From Muribaculaceae bacterium (GTDB lineage Bacteria > Bacteroidota > Bacteroidia > Bacteroidales > Muribaculaceae): a stretch of DNA of 7,536 nt. Numbering within the stretch: position 1 is the first letter of the stretch; each line of letters starts with the position of its first letter. Shown here piece after piece: positions 6,422 to 7,536 of this stretch. The notes beneath the pieces were generated by a model. The model worked only from the letters and a program-made list of their open reading frames with translations, ran no database searches and had not been told where the DNA came from. Position numbers and translations under genes: made by a program. The DNA lies in assembly GCA_017962285.1 (NCBI GenBank), contig JAGCVR010000168.1, positions 1-7,536 of the forward strand, read 5' to 3'.

Positions 6422-6438
6422 CCGTCAACGCTACGGGC
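6420..6438. repeat. 6-bp hairpin overlapping the previous one
   Basis: GCCCGT 6420-6425 pairs with ACGGGC 6433-6438 around a 7-nt loop. Because bases 6420-6421 belong to both hairpins, the two cannot both form in full. Behind it the sequence is mixed and then AT-rich, with no immediate T-run. Confidence 0.55.
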
Positions 6439-6645
6439 TTAGGCAGATGATGCTTCAGTTATTGGCAGTAATATTTTAATCGGACAGTAATAATCATAAA
6501 TTCTAATGACCGATTCGGGTTAATCATTTGTCGGCATAATGGCGAATTTGGGATAAAACAAGGGCAAAAACTGTTCATATTTGTTGTTTTTGCGGTTTTT
6601 TTTGCGATAGATTGATTTTTTTTTCGTTGTGTGAAAAAAAATGTG
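6439..6645. other. AT-rich intergenic stretch without a visible gene
   Basis: The whole gap between the M16 stop (6270) and the next start (6705) has no convincing coding frame on either strand. After the hairpin cluster this part becomes strongly AT-rich, with long T and A runs (for example 6596-6603, 6616-6624 and 6634-6641). Apart from the terminator candidate and the promoter just downstream, I see no tRNA, small RNA or repeat in it. Minus-strand open frames here are shadows of the DUF349 gene running out into AT-rich DNA. Confidence 0.6.
6564..6603 (+). terminator. Weak intrinsic terminator candidate
   Basis: GCAAAAAC 6564-6571 pairs exactly with GTTTTTGC 6586-6593 around a 14-nt loop, followed by GG and eight T residues (6596-6603). 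The shape fits an intrinsic terminator for the isomerase-M16 unit, but the stem is mostly A-U and the loop is large, so it would be weak. It lies almost 300 nt behind the M16 stop. In an AT-rich stretch, chance pairing of A-runs with T-runs is a real alternative. Confidence 0.3.
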
Positions 6646-6653
6646 TATTTTTG
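6627..6653 (+). promoter_or_regulatory. Bacteroidota-type promoter before the DUF349 gene
   Basis: TATTTTTG at 6646-6653 is a full match to the TAnnTTTG -7 box. A TTG at 6627-6629 lies 16 nt upstream as a candidate -33 element, slightly closer than usual. Transcription would start near 6660 and give a leader of about 45 nt. The gene's start is preceded by an AT-rich stretch (6691-6704), not a Shine-Dalgarno motif, as is normal in this phylum. Confidence 0.5.
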
Positions 6654-6704
6654 AAATTTGAAATGTGAACCGCGCCCTTGTGATGCGCTTAAATTTTAAT
6701 TGAT

Positions 6705-7536
6705 ATGACATCACGTGAACTACCCGAGGCAAATGAATTACTGCCCAACGAAGAGAAATTGAACAGCCTGCCACAGGAAAACGTATCTGTGGAAGACGAA
6801 GTGAATAATGTTCAGCCGGCAGAGGCCGAACCGCAGCTTGAACATGCCGAGACAGAGCCTGCTGAAGATGTGAAATTGGAAGAGCCAGCACCACAGGAGG
6901 AGTCTCCTGAACCTGTGGCGTCGCCGGATTCCGAGGAAGCACCTAAACCTGCGGAGAGTGAAGAGACAGAAATCGTTGCCGATGAGAGTGCCCAGGGCTA
7001 CCTCGCATATCAGGTTATGACAAAGACCGAACTTCTGGATGCTTTGAAGGACTTGATTCAGCATCCCATTGAAGAAGTGAAAAATGAACTGTCTCACTTG
7101 AAGCAGGCATTCACGAACTTGCGCCGTAGTGAGGTGGAAAAGGAAAAAGCCGACTTCATTGCCGGAGGCGGAAACGAAGCCGACTTTGTTGCCGGGGTTG
7201 ATGAGGCAGAAGAGAACTTCAAGGCACTGCTTGTGGTCGTGAAAGACAAGAAAGCCGAACTCGCCGCCAAACTGGAGGAGACAAAGAAAGAGAATCTTGA
7301 AAAGGAGCGTGCCATCATCGATGAAATCAAGTCGATTATAAATGACCCCGACAATGTGAACCGCCAGTTTGGCCACGTAAAGGAACTGCAGCAGAAGTTC
7401 CGTGAGGTGGGAGAAGTGGCGGCAACCGAGTCGTCGCGCATCTGGAAAGAGTTCCAGATTACCATGGAGCATTTCTACGACTTGCTCAAGATGAACAAGG
7501 AACTTCGCGACTACGATTTCAAGAAGAATCTGGAGC
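6705..7536 (+). CDS. DUF349-containing protein, N-terminal part (runs off the window)
   Basis: The frame from ATG 6705 stays open to the right edge (277 complete codons plus one base), so the gene is partial. Residues 1 to ~97 are low-complexity, rich in Glu, Pro and Ala, acidic and probably disordered. From ~107 the Bacteroidota DUF349 N-terminal pattern begins: PIEEVKNELSHLKQAFTNLRR at 121-141 (LKQAF core), GGGNEADFVAG at 154-164, and a charged coiled-coil-like stretch at ~165-215. The first DUF349 unit follows, with LQQKFREVGEV at 228-238, IWKEF at 246-250, then FYDLLKMNKELRDYDFKKNLE at 257-277 (FYDLLK and DFKKNLE being the recognisable ends). Relatives carry several such units. The biochemical role is unknown; no signal peptide or membrane segment is present, so it should be cytoplasmic. 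It has its own promoter. An imperfect 17-bp direct repeat (7149-7165 and 7179-7195) encodes ADF(I/V)AG twice. Confidence 0.88.
   Translation, partial: MTSRELPEANELLPNEEKLNSLPQENVSVEDEVNNVQPAEAEPQLEHAETEPAEDVKLEEPAPQEESPEPVASPDSEEAPKPAESEETEIVADESAQGYLAYQVMTKTELLDALKDLIQHPIEEVKNELSHLKQAFTNLRRSEVEKEKADFIAGGGNEADFVAGVDEAEENFKALLVVVKDKKAELAAKLEETKKENLEKERAIIDEIKSIINDPDNVNRQFGHVKELQQKFREVGEVAATESSRIWKEFQITMEHFYDLLKMNKELRDYDFKKNLE

Noticed and set aside
7149..7195. Imperfect 17-bp direct repeat in the DUF349 gene
   Set aside because: It is a 30-bp-spaced, codon-phased duplication encoding ADF(I/V)AG twice. It has no sign of a mobile element or target site and is minor coding-sequence variation.
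6520..7472. Minus-strand open frames covering the right end, including one of 244 codons
   Set aside because: The plus strand from ATG 6705 matches the DUF349 family and stays open to the edge. The minus frames are Phe/Leu/Cys-rich mirror images of its Glu/Lys-rich codons.
1..7536. Mobile element, CRISPR array, tRNA or rRNA
   Set aside because: No transposase or integrase frame, regularly spaced direct repeats, or cloverleaf-like sequence was seen on either strand. The only repeats are the intergenic palindromes at 6286-6438.

Overview
The window reads as a piece of a Bacteroidota chromosome, most likely a gut-type member of the Bacteroidales. Evidence: the C-terminus of the type IX secretion translocon protein SprA; a DUF349 protein of the Bacteroidota type; no Shine-Dalgarno motifs before the starts; and two TAnnTTTG promoter boxes of the kind used by the Bacteroidota primary sigma factor. 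Genus cannot be fixed from the sequence. All seven genes lie on the + strand.

Left part (2-3623): the 3' end of sprA runs directly into a tightly packed trio. It consists of a multi-pass GT-C-like membrane glycosyltransferase, a UbiA-superfamily decaprenyl-phosphate phosphoribosyltransferase (DPPR synthase)-like enzyme, and an HAD-IB phosphatase. Junctions overlap or leave only a few bases, so the trio is probably co-transcribed. By analogy with mycobacterial arabinan precursor synthesis, the second enzyme would put phosphoribose on a polyprenyl phosphate, the phosphatase would remove the 5-phosphate, and the GT-C protein could use the lipid-linked pentose as donor outside the inner membrane. 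That pathway reading is inference. The phosphatase frame is broken by an in-frame TAG at 3510-3512; the missing last HAD motif is intact just downstream in the same frame.

Middle part (3624-6270): a promoter-like box precedes a 124-residue protein of unknown function. It is followed by a putative lipoprotein peptidyl-prolyl isomerase (cyclophilin type, with a long Gln-rich helical insertion) and, 7 nt later, a single-unit M16 zinc peptidase with no signal peptide.

Right part (6271-7536): about 430 bp without a gene. Its first half holds four consecutive stem-loops, probably REP-like palindromes or a structured RNA or 3' end. Its second half is AT-rich, with a weak terminator candidate and a good TAnnTTTG promoter box. 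The window ends inside a DUF349 gene starting at 6705, which has an acidic, Pro/Glu-rich N-terminus.

The items most worth a second look are the amber-interrupted phosphatase, the predicted prenyl-phospho-pentose cassette beside sprA, and the palindrome cluster.
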